A DNA stretch of 64,000 bases from Limnohabitans sp. Rim8 (GTDB lineage Bacteria > Pseudomonadota > Gammaproteobacteria > Burkholderiales > Burkholderiaceae_C): assembly GCA_945897465.1 (NCBI GenBank), contig CAMDFK010000015.1, positions 1 through 64,000 of the forward strand. The letters run 5' to 3'. Within the stretch, counting starts at the first letter, position 1, and every line of letters begins with the position of its first letter. The translations under genes were made by a program, and so were the position numbers. The notes under the pieces are model-generated. The model was not told the DNA's origin. It saw only the letters and a list, made by a program, of their open reading frames with translations, and did no database searches. Shown here one piece after another: positions 1 to 8,268 of this stretch.

Positions 1-578
1 AAGGTGCCTGCGCCGCCTTCGCCAAACTGCACATTGCTCTCGGGGTTGAGCACCTTTTTGCGCCACAGGCCCCAGGTGTCTTTGGTGCGTTCGCGCACGG
101 GCTTGCCGCGCTCGAGCACGATGGGCTTGAAACCCATTTGCGCCAGTGCCAGAGCCGCAAACATGCCGCACGGTCCAAAACCTACCACCACGGGGCGTTC
201 GCCTTCCTCTGTGCCAAAACTGGCCGGAGCCTGACAGGGTGGTTGCCAAGCCATGTCGGGGGTGGGCTGGATGTGGGGGTTCTTTTCAAACTGTTGCAGC
301 AAGCGGTTTTCTGTCTGCGCGTCAAGCAGCGACAGGTCGACGATGTAGACCGCCAGCAAGTCGGCTTTGCGGGCGTCAAAGCTGCGTTTGAAGACGTGCA
401 GCTTGGCAATGTCGGTGGTGGCCACGCCCAGCGCGTGGGCGGCCAACTGGCACAGTGCTGCAATAGGGTGAGGCGTGGGCAGGCGGTCTTCGTCGGTCTC
501 GGAAGGTGCGTCGGCCGCGCGGCGCGATTCAATCGGCAGGGCCGACAAGGGGAGTTTGAGTTCTGAAATGCGGATCAT
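1..578 (-). CDS. FAD-dependent oxidoreductase (COG2509 type), 5' part only
   Basis: The gene runs off the left edge of the window; 192 codons from the ATG (576-578) are visible and read without a break. After about 125 residues of N-terminal domain comes a Rossmann FAD-binding start, VVVGFGPCGMFAALALA, followed by an acidic residue in VLERGKPV and then the motif NVQFGEGGAGT. That order (long N-terminal lobe, GxGPxG dinucleotide motif, FGEGGAG) is typical of the uncharacterised FAD-dependent dehydrogenases of COG2509. The substrate is unknown for the family. The gene is transcribed away from rnpB, and only about 65 bases separate its start from the RNA gene. The missing C-terminal part prevents a closer call. 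Confidence 0.8.
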   Translation of the reverse strand, partial: MIRISELKLPLSALPIESRRAADAPSETDEDRLPTPHPIAALCQLAAHALGVATTDIAKLHVFKRSFDARKADLLAVYIVDLSLLDAQTENRLLQQFEKNPHIQPTPDMAWQPPCQAPASFGTEEGERPVVVGFGPCGMFAALALAQMGFKPIVLERGKPVRERTKDTWGLWRKKVLNPESNVQFGEGGAGT

Positions 579-644
579 GGCAACCTCTGTGGCTTGTGGT
601 TATCAAGCAAGAAGTCTTGATTATCTCTGCCGGGCGATAATCGC

Positions 645-970
645 TCTGTGAAGCACGCCAGACCGTCGCTGGTGCAATCTCCGAAAGGAGGCACTGGAGG
701 AACGTCCGGACTGCACAGGACAGCGTAGGAGGTAACACCTCTCCACCGTGAGGTGAGGATCAGAGCAACAGAGACGAGCCGATTGAGTTCGGGTGAAACG
801 GGCAATCTCTACGCGCAGCAATACCAAGTAGGCCAGCGTTGATGTGGTTCCGCAGAGCTGGCGGGTAGGTAGCACCGAGCCGGGTGGGCAACCCTCGGCC
901 CAGAGTAATGACGGTCACGCAGCGGGCAACCGCTGTGCACAGAATCCGGCTTATCGGCGGGCTTCACACT
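645..970 (+). ncRNA. rnpB: RNase P RNA, bacterial type A
   Basis: This is the catalytic RNA that removes the 5' leader of pre-tRNAs together with RnpA. Conserved blocks are present in the right order: GAGGAACGTCCGGACT near the 5' side, ACAGAGACGAGC, GGGTGAAACGGGCAA, and near the 3' side GAGTAATGACGGTCACG followed by CAGAATCCGGCTTAT. The closing helix P1 is an exact pair, TGTGAAGC at 647-654 with GCTTCACA at 961-968, which fixes both ends to within a few bases. The length of about 325 nt fits a betaproteobacterial type A RNA. A strong intrinsic terminator follows at once. Confidence 0.96.
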
Positions 971-986
971 TTTTCCTCAGGGCGCA

Positions 987-1026
987 GCCCACAAAAAAAC
1001 CCGCCGAGGCGGGCTTTTTTGTGGGC
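987..1026. terminator. Bidirectional intrinsic terminator between rnpB and the IscR-like gene
   Basis: An A-tract, the stem CCCGCC/GGCGGG and a T-tract are symmetric, and GCCCAC/GTGGGC extends the stem outwards. The A-tract makes it usable from the minus strand as well, so it can end both rnpB (plus) and the regulator gene whose stop is at 1039 (minus). Confidence 0.9.
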
Positions 1027-1038
1027 ACTAGAAGTCGA

Positions 1039-1560
1039 TCAGCTGCGAGAGGGCATCAGGCTACCGGCCAAGGCAAACACCGAATTGGGGGCAGTGATTT
1101 TCAAGGCACTTTTTGGCTTGGCAAACACGCCGCGCTTGACGGTTGGTTGGGGCGCTGGCTCCACGGTGACACCTTTGGTCCGCTGCTCGGCCACCAATTG
1201 GCGCAGGGTGATGGACTGCAGGTGGGTCAGCATTTTTTCGTTCAAGCTGGACCACAACTCGCTGTTCATCCAGCCGCCTTCGGCCGCAGATTCTTCTTCG
1301 GTGGGGGCGTCAACAGCACCCACGATGTCGGCCATGGTGATTTTTTCAGCATTGCGCGACAGTGAATAACCGCCGCCGGGGCCTCGGGTGCTCTCGACCA
1401 AGCCGTGCTGGCGAAGTTTGCTGAACAGTTGTTCCAGGTAGGACAGCGAAATCTGGTGGCGTGTGCTGATGGCCGCCAGCGAAACGGGGCCACGGTCTTC
1501 TCGCAACGCCACATCGATCATGGCGGTGACAGCAAATCGGCTTTTGGTGCTCAAACGCAT
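1039..1560 (-). CDS. Rrf2-family regulator, IscR-like, without cluster cysteines
   Basis: A 173-residue DNA-binding protein. The N-terminal winged helix matches IscR closely: MRLSTKSRFAVTAMIDVAL, then SLSYLEQLFSKLR (recognition region) and the wing VESTRGPGGGYSL. In IscR the next segment carries three Cys that bind a [2Fe-2S] cluster. Here that segment (about residues 84-102, DAPTEEESAAEGGWMNSELW) is shortened, and the whole protein contains no cysteine. A roughly 45-residue basic tail follows the dimerisation helix. The start at 1560 is chosen because AAGGAG lies at the right distance and MRLSTK is the family start; an upstream in-frame start would add 15 unmatched residues. No isc genes are adjacent. 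It may be a cluster-independent regulator; targets are unknown. Confidence 0.85.
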   Translation of the reverse strand: MRLSTKSRFAVTAMIDVALREDRGPVSLAAISTRHQISLSYLEQLFSKLRQHGLVESTRGPGGGYSLSRNAEKITMADIVGAVDAPTEEESAAEGGWMNSELWSSLNEKMLTHLQSITLRQLVAEQRTKGVTVEPAPQPTVKRGVFAKPKSALKITAPNSVFALAGSLMPSRS

Positions 1561-1640
1561 GCTGGTCTCCTTTTTGCGTTTTGGTGACCTGTAAAAACAA
1601 GCCATCCAGGGGGGTCAAGGCTGCAGTTTGTGCAGAGTGA

Positions 1641-1694
1641 CTGATAAGTAATTTTCTCAGACTGAGGTATCAGGTGGTGATAAACCGGGTTTAT
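1641..1694. promoter_or_regulatory. Nested inverted repeats upstream of the IscR-like gene
   Basis: CTGATA (1641-1646) pairs with TATCAG (1669-1674) around CTCAG-A-CTGAG (1656-1666). A second perfect palindrome, ATAAACC-G-GGTTTAT, lies at 1680-1694. They sit 80-135 bases upstream of the regulator start and beyond the end of the convergently placed S4 gene. Operator function is an inference; the repeats themselves are exact. Confidence 0.35.
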
Positions 1695-1743
1695 TCAAGG
1701 CTTAATCTAACTGATTTCACCCTTTAAACGGATTAAAAACAGA

Positions 1744-2439
1744 TTAAAACCGCTCGTGGCTTTCTGTCTGCCGCCATTGCCCCGGCTCCAGAGGGGCCAA
1801 ACCGATGCGGCCCACGCGTTGGCGGCGCAGGTCCTGCAAGGGGCATTGTTCGTCCAGCCAACGGCCCAATTCCAGCCCATCGATGTCTTTGCCCGCGATG
1901 CGCAGCACCGTGAGGGTGTCGGTTTGGCGGTTGATGCTGGCGCGGATGCCCGGGCCGTTCAGGGCCTTGATCAGGCCGTCTGGCACCTCGCCGCCCACGG
2001 TGGCCATCCACTCTTGCTCCATGGGGCTGCGGCGGTCTACCAAGTGGCGCATCACGCCCACGTCGTCCGTGAAGATGCACAGGCCGCTGGCCGGTTTGGC
2101 CAGTGGCAGGGGCATTTGCATCTTGGCCAGACGCTCGGGGCCCCACAGGCCGGGCTGGGGGGCTTTGAGGCCCAAGGTGTCTTGCAGCCAGGCCAGGTTG
2201 GCCACCCGCTGCGCAGGTTTGAACAGCACCAGCGTCATGGGGGCGAGCGCGGCCATCGAGACCAGGCGGTTCACCAACACGGTTTGTTCTTCACGCACAC
2301 GTCGAGCAGGATCGGTCACGACTTTGCCCTCGACCTGCACACCACCGGCCACGATCAGGGCTTCGGCTTCGCGGCGCGAGCAGTTTTGCTCGGCGGCCAC
2401 GCGTTTGGCCAGGCGAATGCCTTCTTCAGAGGAAATCAT
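1744..2439 (-). CDS. S4 domain protein with degenerate RsuA/RluB-type pseudouridine synthase domain
   Basis: A 231-residue protein. The N-terminal S4 RNA-binding domain (about residues 9-55, with CSRREAEALIVAGGVQVEG) is followed by an RsuA-like domain. In active enzymes the catalytic motif reads GRLD(x4)GL; here the aligned segment is PLAKPASGLCIFTDD, so the nucleophilic Asp is an Ala (about residue 114) and the Arg is a Pro. RNA binding is likely but pseudouridine formation is doubtful. The ATG at 2439 is preferred; a TTG at 2451 is the alternative. The gene lies 28 bases downstream of the NUDIX/MBL gene on the same strand, so the two are probably cotranscribed. Confidence 0.8.
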   Translation of the reverse strand: MISSEEGIRLAKRVAAEQNCSRREAEALIVAGGVQVEGKVVTDPARRVREEQTVLVNRLVSMAALAPMTLVLFKPAQRVANLAWLQDTLGLKAPQPGLWGPERLAKMQMPLPLAKPASGLCIFTDDVGVMRHLVDRRSPMEQEWMATVGGEVPDGLIKALNGPGIRASINRQTDTLTVLRIAGKDIDGLELGRWLDEQCPLQDLRRQRVGRIGLAPLEPGQWRQTESHERF

Positions 2440-2467
2440 CAGAGCTTTCAAAAATGCTCAAAGCGGA

Positions 2468-4114
2468 TCAAGACAGGGCTTGTTCGCGGATGTGGTCCAA
2501 ATGCGCTTGCAGCGAGCGAGCGGCCACTGGCCACAGGCGGGGCGGCACATCGTCGTAGGCTATTTCCACCCACTCTTGCAAGCTGCCTTGGGGCAGGGCC
2601 TGCATGGCGGCGGCGATTTTGGCCTCGCGCTTGAGTCGGTGGGCCTTGAGGTGGGTGATGGCCTGGTGCGCAAAGCCCAGGACATGGCCGTGAGCGGGCA
2701 AGATGAATTCGATGCCACCGGTCTCACAACCGGCGGCCAGTTTGTCCAACGAAGCCAGGTAGTCACCCATGTGGCCGTCGGGCGGGTCGATCACGGTGGT
2801 GCTGCCGTTGAGCACATGGTCGCCCGAAAACAGCAGGCCGTCTTCTTCGAGCACCAAGCACAGGTGGTTGGCCGCATGGCCTGGGGTGTGCACCACGCGC
2901 AGGGTGTGGGTGATCTCACCTTGGGCGCCTATGCCTTGCAGCACCAGTTTTTCGCCATCGGCCAATTCACGCTCGGGGGTGAAGCGGCTGTTGGCGCGGG
3001 CCGTGGGTTTGGAGGCCAGGCCCAGAATGGGCGGCCTGTGGGTGCACAGCGCCTGCAGCGGGGCTGCGCCGGGGGAGTGGTCCGGGTGGGAGTGGGTGCA
3101 AACGATGGCTTTGATTTGCCCGCCTGCGGCACGCCAGATGCGTTGCAGGTGCTCGTGGTCGGCCGGGCCGGGGTCGATGGCGATGTAGCCGGTGTTCGGG
3201 TCGCCCACCAAATAACTGTTGGTGCCGGGGCCGGTCATCACGCCGGGGTTGGGGGCGGTCAGGCGCTGCACGTTTTGCAGCAGTGGCACGGCTTGGTCGG
3301 TCCGCCAGTCCAGGTGGTGGTGGATTTGCCCGTCTGGGGTGACCAAGGCCAGCTCGCCAAAGGGGGCTTCGTGCTCCATGTAACGCGCTTCATTACCCGC
3401 CAGCCAGCCGGCACGGGGGCAACTGGTCCACAGCGGTTCGTCGTTCACGGCGCAGGCTTGCAGCACGGCGTTTACGTTGGCAAAGGCTTTGAGGCGCTCC
3501 AGTGTGCGGATGGTCGGGTAGACCATGAAAAAATCACCCGCCTCGTGGCGGTTCAGCGCGTCTTGTGGGCGCACCCACACCGGCTCGAACTGCTCGGATT
3601 CGTCGGCCACCGGGGCCTGGCCTTCGGGCATGCGGGCCACCAAAAAGGGCACGTCAAAGCGGCGCGGCAGGTCGCGGTCGGTGATCCAGTGGGCCAGCAC
3701 AAAGACCTGCTCGGCGGCGAGGCTCAAACCGTGAGCCTGGCATTGGGCCGCAAAAGGGCCTTTGCGGTCGATTGCCGCGATGTCGTCGTGGTTGGCCCAG
3801 CGTCCATCGGCATGGCGGGCAAACAAAACACCCAGCTCTTCAAAGCTTTCGCGGATGGCGGCAATCGCTTGCGTCAGGTGCAAGTCGCTTTGCGTGGGGC
3901 GTCGCTGCGCCATGCCGTGGGCTTGGGCATCGGCGGCGTCGATGCCGCCGCCCGGAAACACATAGGCGCCGGGCGCGAAGCTGGCCTTCATCGAGCGCCG
4001 GGTCATCAAGACTTCGACGCCATTGGGCCCATCACGCAGCAGCAGCACGGTGGCGGCGGGGCGCAGGGGCGCAGGTTCACGTTGGGGGTAGAGGAGTTGG
4101 GAGGTGCGTGCCAT
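2468..4114 (-). CDS. NUDIX hydrolase / metallo-beta-lactamase fold fusion protein
   Basis: A 548-residue two-domain hydrolase. Residues about 20-240 form a NUDIX domain; its box is GGGID...AIRESFEELGVLF, with an insertion of about 25 residues between the Gly part and the REx2EE part. Residues about 290-500 form an MBL-fold domain with the zinc motif THSHPDH, a later HTPGHAANH and SGDHVL, and a C-terminal region resembling the winged helix of LACTB2-like enzymes. This fusion recurs in Burkholderiales, to my knowledge; its substrate is not established. It may act on a nucleotide or CoA derivative and then on a thioester or phosphodiester. It is divergent from dapF with a 50-base gap. Confidence 0.85.
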   Translation of the reverse strand: MARTSQLLYPQREPAPLRPAATVLLLRDGPNGVEVLMTRRSMKASFAPGAYVFPGGGIDAADAQAHGMAQRRPTQSDLHLTQAIAAIRESFEELGVLFARHADGRWANHDDIAAIDRKGPFAAQCQAHGLSLAAEQVFVLAHWITDRDLPRRFDVPFLVARMPEGQAPVADESEQFEPVWVRPQDALNRHEAGDFFMVYPTIRTLERLKAFANVNAVLQACAVNDEPLWTSCPRAGWLAGNEARYMEHEAPFGELALVTPDGQIHHHLDWRTDQAVPLLQNVQRLTAPNPGVMTGPGTNSYLVGDPNTGYIAIDPGPADHEHLQRIWRAAGGQIKAIVCTHSHPDHSPGAAPLQALCTHRPPILGLASKPTARANSRFTPERELADGEKLVLQGIGAQGEITHTLRVVHTPGHAANHLCLVLEEDGLLFSGDHVLNGSTTVIDPPDGHMGDYLASLDKLAAGCETGGIEFILPAHGHVLGFAHQAITHLKAHRLKREAKIAAAMQALPQGSLQEWVEIAYDDVPPRLWPVAARSLQAHLDHIREQALS

Positions 4115-4164
4115 GCCCCATTATCAGGCGGCTGGCGACACTTCCTCGGGCGATAATCTAGAGC

Positions 4165-5046
4165 ATGCACATCCGTTTTACCAAGATGCAAGGCGCTGGC
4201 AACGATTTTGTCGTGCTCGACGAGACGCAAGGCCGTCTGGGCCTCACCACGGCCCAATACCGCTTTTTGGCCGATCGCCACTTTGGCGTGGGGGCCGACC
4301 AGATCCTCACGGTGCGGCCTTCGCCCGCAACTGGGCTGGACTTTGAATACGTGATCCACAACGCCGATGGCGGTGAGGTCGAGCACTGCGGCAACGGGGC
4401 CCGCTGCTTTGTGCGCTATGTTCGCGACAAGGGCCTGACCGACAAAAGCACTGTGCGTGTCAAAGTGCAAAAAGGCGAGATCGAGCTGCGCATGAACCCC
4501 GATGGCCGCGTCACGGTGGACATGGGTGCCCCCGTCTTTGACTGGGAGTGTGTGCCCTTCAACCCTAATGGCCTCATCAGCGACCAGGTCAATGGCTGGC
4601 CGGTGTTCGATTTGGCGCTGGGCGAGTTGGGCATTGCCCCATCCATAGCCCGAGTTGGTGTGGTGTCCATGGGCAACCCGCATGCGGTGCAGCGCGTGGA
4701 CGATGTGGAGACTTTCCCGGTGCTGTCCCAGGGGCCGCTGATTGAAAACCATCCCGCTTTTCCGAGTCGGGTGAACGCGGGCTTCATGCAGATCGTCTCG
4801 CGCAGCCAGATCAAGCTGCGGGTGTTCGAGCGCGGCGCGGGCGAGACCCTGGCCTGCGGCACCGGGGCCTGCGCGGCGGTGGTGGCGGGCATCCGCCAAG
4901 CTTGGCTGGACGCGCGAGTGGATGTGCAGACCCACGGCGGCGTGCTCACCATCGAGTGGGCGGGCCAGGCAGACAGCCCAGTGCTGATGACCGGCCCGGC
5001 CACCTCTGTTTTTGAGGGCAACATCGATGTGCCTGACTCACCTTGA
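4165..5046 (+). CDS. dapF: Diaminopimelate epimerase
   Basis: Converts LL- to meso-diaminopimelate, the cross-linking residue of peptidoglycan and the precursor of lysine; cytosolic. The 293-residue length is near the family norm of about 275-290. Both catalytic cysteines are visible: the first in [11 protein letters not shown] (about residue 74), the second in [11 protein letters not shown] (about residue 230). The start [17 protein letters not shown] is the family N-terminus. It leads the conserved set dapF, DUF484 and xerC, with a 24-base gap to the next gene, and supplies the substrate used by MurE encoded 8 kb downstream. Confidence 0.97.
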   Translation: MHIRFTKMQGAGNDFVVLDETQGRLGLTTAQYRFLADRHFGVGADQILTVRPSPATGLDFEYVIHNADGGEVEHCGNGARCFVRYVRDKGLTDKSTVRVKVQKGEIELRMNPDGRVTVDMGAPVFDWECVPFNPNGLISDQVNGWPVFDLALGELGIAPSIARVGVVSMGNPHAVQRVDDVETFPVLSQGPLIENHPAFPSRVNAGFMQIVSRSQIKLRVFERGAGETLACGTGACAAVVAGIRQAWLDARVDVQTHGGVLTIEWAGQADSPVLMTGPATSVFEGNIDVPDSP

Positions 5047-5070
5047 CCTTTTGAATTTCCGGAGCCCCGC

Positions 5071-5751
5071 ATGACCACGCCTGAACCCATGAGCCCGATC
5101 ACCGAAGACGACATCGCCGACTATTTGGTGAACACGCCGGACTTTTTTGAGCGCCACGCCTCGCTCTTGGCCACGGTGCAGCTCACCCACCCGCAAAGCC
5201 ACCGCGCGGTGGGCCTGCAAGAGCGCCAGGCGCAAATGCTGCGCGACAAGATCAAGGGCCTGGAGCACCGCATCATGGACATGATCCGGCACGGCAACGA
5301 AAACATGATCTTGACCGACAAGCTGCACCGCTGGTCGTGCGAATTGTTGGTCACGCCGCAGGACCAACTGGCTGCCTCGGCGGTGGAGAACATCCGCGAG
5401 CTGTTCCAGGTGCCGCAAGTGGCTTTGCGCCTGTGGTCGCTGAAGGCCGAGCATGCGCAAGCAGCCTGTGCACAGGGCGTGACCGAGGCGGTGCAGACAC
5501 TGGCCACCTCGCTCGACCGGCCTTATGTCGGGCCGAATGCTGGGTATGAGGCAGTGCAGTGGCTGGACGCGCCGAAACAAGCCGCATCCTTGGCCCTTTT
5601 GGCTTTGCGTGCGGCCCCCGGGCAGCCCGCCTTTGGTTTGCTGGTGCTGGCCTCGCCCGATGCGCAGCGCTTTAACAGCCAAATGGGCACCGACCTGCTG
5701 GAGCGCCTGGCCGAGCTGGCGGGTGCGGCATTGTCAGTTTTGCGTCACTGA
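5071..5751 (+). CDS. DUF484 family protein
   Basis: A 226-residue protein of unknown biochemical function found between dapF and xerC in many proteobacteria. It opens with ITEDDIADYLVNTPDFFERHASLL, has a helical coiled-coil-like stretch (about residues 50-85, LQERQAQMLRDKIKGLEHRI) and then a GAF-like domain to the end, as in the family. No catalytic residues are known. The context (15 bases before xerC) suggests cotranscription and a link to chromosome dimer resolution or its regulation, which is inference only. Confidence 0.88.
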   Translation: MTTPEPMSPITEDDIADYLVNTPDFFERHASLLATVQLTHPQSHRAVGLQERQAQMLRDKIKGLEHRIMDMIRHGNENMILTDKLHRWSCELLVTPQDQLAASAVENIRELFQVPQVALRLWSLKAEHAQAACAQGVTEAVQTLATSLDRPYVGPNAGYEAVQWLDAPKQAASLALLALRAAPGQPAFGLLVLASPDAQRFNSQMGTDLLERLAELAGAALSVLRH

Positions 5752-5766
5752 CCAGCCAGTGCCCTC

Positions 5767-6804
5767 ATGAACAAGTTTGTGCCGTCATTGGGAGCGCAGC
5801 GTGGCAATCCAGCCCCGACAGAGACCACCCAAATTGATGCCCTCAAAACTGACCCGCTGGTCACCCGCTATCTGGACCATGTTCGCTTTGAAAAACGCTT
5901 GGCCGAGCGCACCTGCACCCTGTACCAGCTGGACTTGATCCGTTTGGCCGACATGGCAGCGGCATCGGGTGTGCCTTTGCTGCAGGTGCAAAGCGGCCAT
6001 GTGCGCCGCTGGGTGGCGCAGATGAACAGCGCCGGGCGCAGTGGGCGCGGCATTGCTCTGATCCTGTCGGGTTGGCGCGGGTTTTACACATGGTTAGGGC
6101 GCGAGGGGCTGATTCCGCTCAACCCGGTGGCCGATGTGCGGGCCCCGCGTGTGGCCAAGCCGCTGCCCAAGGCGCTGGGCGTGGACGAAGCGATGCAGCT
6201 GGCCGAGCACGAAGAGGACAACGACGACCCCTGGTTGGAAGCCCGCGATGCGGCCATGGTCGAGCTCTTGTATGGCTGCGGCCTGCGCATGGCCGAGCTG
6301 ACCGGGCTGGACGTGGTGGCCAGCACCGAGGCCGCACGTGCCGGGCGGGGTTGGATTGATTTGCAAAATGCCGAGGTTCAGGTGCAGGGCAAAGGCAGCA
6401 AGCGCCGCAGTGTGCCTTTGGGGCGTGCGGCGATCGATGCCCTAACGCACTGGCTGGCCGTGCGGCCGCAGCTGCCGGGCATGTTGACCGAGCCCACACC
6501 GGGGGCGTCCCCTTTGGCGCTGGCGCTGTTTCCCGGGCGGCACGGCACGCGCCTCACGCCCCGCGGTGTGGCGCAGCGCCTCAAGCGCCGCAGCCTGCTG
6601 GCGGGCCTGGCCACCCCGGTGCACCCGCACATGTTGCGCCACTCTTTTGCCAGCCATGTGCTGCAGTCCAGCGGTGACTTGCGGGCGGTGCAAGAGTTGC
6701 TGGGCCACGCCAACATCAGCACCACCCAGGTCTACACGCGGCTGGATTTTCAGCACCTGGCCAAAACCTACGACGCAGCCCACCCCCGGGCCAAACGCAA
6801 ATGA
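5767..6804 (+). CDS. xerC: Tyrosine recombinase XerC
   Basis: A site-specific recombinase that, with XerD and FtsK, resolves chromosome dimers at dif. It has 345 residues against about 300 for E. coli; an N-terminal extension of some 25 residues and a loop near residues 240-255 account for the difference. The SAM-like core-binding domain covers about residues 30-120. The catalytic set is visible: Arg in YGCGLRMAEL, Lys in VQGKGSKRR, HxxR in HPHMLRHSFASH, His in LLGHANISTTQ and Tyr in VYTRLDF. It is the last gene of the dapF group. The ATG has only a weak ribosome-binding site. Confidence 0.95.
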   Translation: MNKFVPSLGAQRGNPAPTETTQIDALKTDPLVTRYLDHVRFEKRLAERTCTLYQLDLIRLADMAAASGVPLLQVQSGHVRRWVAQMNSAGRSGRGIALILSGWRGFYTWLGREGLIPLNPVADVRAPRVAKPLPKALGVDEAMQLAEHEEDNDDPWLEARDAAMVELLYGCGLRMAELTGLDVVASTEAARAGRGWIDLQNAEVQVQGKGSKRRSVPLGRAAIDALTHWLAVRPQLPGMLTEPTPGASPLALALFPGRHGTRLTPRGVAQRLKRRSLLAGLATPVHPHMLRHSFASHVLQSSGDLRAVQELLGHANISTTQVYTRLDFQHLAKTYDAAHPRAKRK

Positions 6805-6923
6805 AGTCCGCATCAGGCTGCGACGCTGCGGTGTGAGGCCATGCCCGGTGCGCAGGCGCGGCGCTTGAATTCATCGCTACACTCCCCAACTCTTGTTTTC
6901 TTGTCCTGAACTGGAACCGCACC

Positions 6924-8021
6924 ATGGCCCTGATCCCCACCACCATCCTGACCGGCTTTCTGGGCTCGGGTAAAACCACCTTGCTCAAGCGCGTGCTGAC
7001 CGAGGCCCATGGGCAGAAGATCGCCGTGATCGAGAACGAGTTCGGCGAAGAAAACATCGACAACGACATCTTGGTCTCTGACACCAACGAGCAGATCATT
7101 CAGATGAGCAATGGCTGCATCTGCTGCACCATCCGAGAAGACCTGCGCGTGACCTTGCAGCTGCTGGCCGCCAAGCGCCGCAAAGGTTTGCTCAGCTTTG
7201 ACCGTATCGTGATTGAGACCACGGGCCTCGCCGACCCCGGTCCGGTGGCGCAGACCTTCTTCATGGACGACGAAATTGCCGAGACCTTTTTGCTCGATTC
7301 GATCTTGACCTTGGTGGACGCCAAGCACGCCGCCCAGCAGCTCAACGACCGCCAAGAAGCACGCCGTCAGGTGGGCTTTGCCGATCAGATCTTCATCAGC
7401 AAGGCTGACCTGGCGTCGCCCCAAGAGTTGGACGCCTTGCAGCACCGCCTGAAACACATGAACCCGCGAGCCCCCCAAAAAGTGGTGCACTTTGGCGAGG
7501 TGGCTTTGTCCGAGGTGTTCGACCTCAAGGGCTTCAACCTGAACGCCAAGCTCGACATCGACCCGGACTTCCTCAAAGACGATGCCCATGACCACGACCA
7601 TGTGCACGGCGAGCATTGCGACCACCCGTCACACCAACAGGGGCACGCGCACGACCATGAACACGGCGAGCACTGTGACCACCCCTCACATGCCCACGAG
7701 CAGGGCCACCACCATCACCACGATGACGACGTGAAAAGTTTTGTTTTCCGATCGGACAAGGCCTTTGACCCGGCCAAGCTGGAGGATTTTTTAGGTGCGA
7801 TCGTCAACATTTACGGCCCCCGCATGCTGCGCTATAAAGGTGTGTTGAACATGCGCGGCACCGAGCGCAAGGTGATTTTCCAAGGCGTGCACCAGCTCAT
7901 GGGCAGCGATTTGGGCCCCATGTGGGCCGATGGCGAGACCAAAATGAGCAAGATGGTGTTCATTGGCATCGATTTGCCCAAAGACATCCTGCTGCAAGGC
8001 TTGGAGCAGTGTTTGGTCTGA
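6924..8021 (+). CDS. COG0523 (CobW/YjiA/ZNG1-like) metallochaperone GTPase
   Basis: A G3E-family GTPase of 365 residues thought to deliver a metal, usually zinc, to client proteins. The P-loop is FLGSGKTTLLKRVL (about residues 11-22); the metal motif is CICC in SNGCICCTIRED (about residue 65), and a switch with ENEFGEE is present. Residues about 215-270 form a His/Asp/Cys-rich insertion with two tandem copies of an HGEHCDHPSH unit and a final run of His, followed by the CobW C-terminal domain. The next gene encodes a DksA lacking most zinc ligands, which fits a zinc-homeostasis theme. No clear Zur box was seen in the 119-base upstream gap. Confidence 0.93.
   Translation: MALIPTTILTGFLGSGKTTLLKRVLTEAHGQKIAVIENEFGEENIDNDILVSDTNEQIIQMSNGCICCTIREDLRVTLQLLAAKRRKGLLSFDRIVIETTGLADPGPVAQTFFMDDEIAETFLLDSILTLVDAKHAAQQLNDRQEARRQVGFADQIFISKADLASPQELDALQHRLKHMNPRAPQKVVHFGEVALSEVFDLKGFNLNAKLDIDPDFLKDDAHDHDHVHGEHCDHPSHQQGHAHDHEHGEHCDHPSHAHEQGHHHHHDDDVKSFVFRSDKAFDPAKLEDFLGAIVNIYGPRMLRYKGVLNMRGTERKVIFQGVHQLMGSDLGPMWADGETKMSKMVFIGIDLPKDILLQGLEQCLV
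7593..7709 (+). repeat. Two tandem in-frame His-rich repeat units in the GTPase gene
   Basis: Unit 1 (7593-7649, 19 codons) and unit 2 (7650-7709, 20 codons) are near-identical in DNA. Each encodes the pattern HDHxHGEHCDHPSH followed by a short Gln/Gly/His tail. The second copy differs by one added codon and a few silent changes, which suggests a recent duplication of a metal-binding segment. Confidence 0.85.
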
Positions 8022-8268
8022 AGTCATGCACCATGGCAGGCTTTCGCGCTCGCTTGGGGTCTGATCTGGCTTTTAATCCGACCCCCGACAAATTTTGACC
8101 GTTCTAGTCGCTACAATCGCCCGCCGATGGCATCGCCTTTTGGGCGGTGCTGGCGAACCCCACAAGGTCTATAACAAGGGTTTGAGAAGCACATGAACAG
8201 GTTTCAGGTCGGCTGCGCAGGGACAGACGGTCAGAAGACTGCCCTTTGACACGGCTAGGAGACAAGAC

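Noticed and set aside
1805..4156. Open plus-strand frame of 783 codons
   Set aside because: It lies antisense to the NUDIX/MBL fusion and the S4 gene, has low-complexity Gly/Val/His-rich translation and no domain; high GC at third positions opens the opposite frame.
6805..6923. Zur box in front of the COG0523 GTPase gene
   Set aside because: No TGTTATA-type inverted repeat was found in the 119-base gap.
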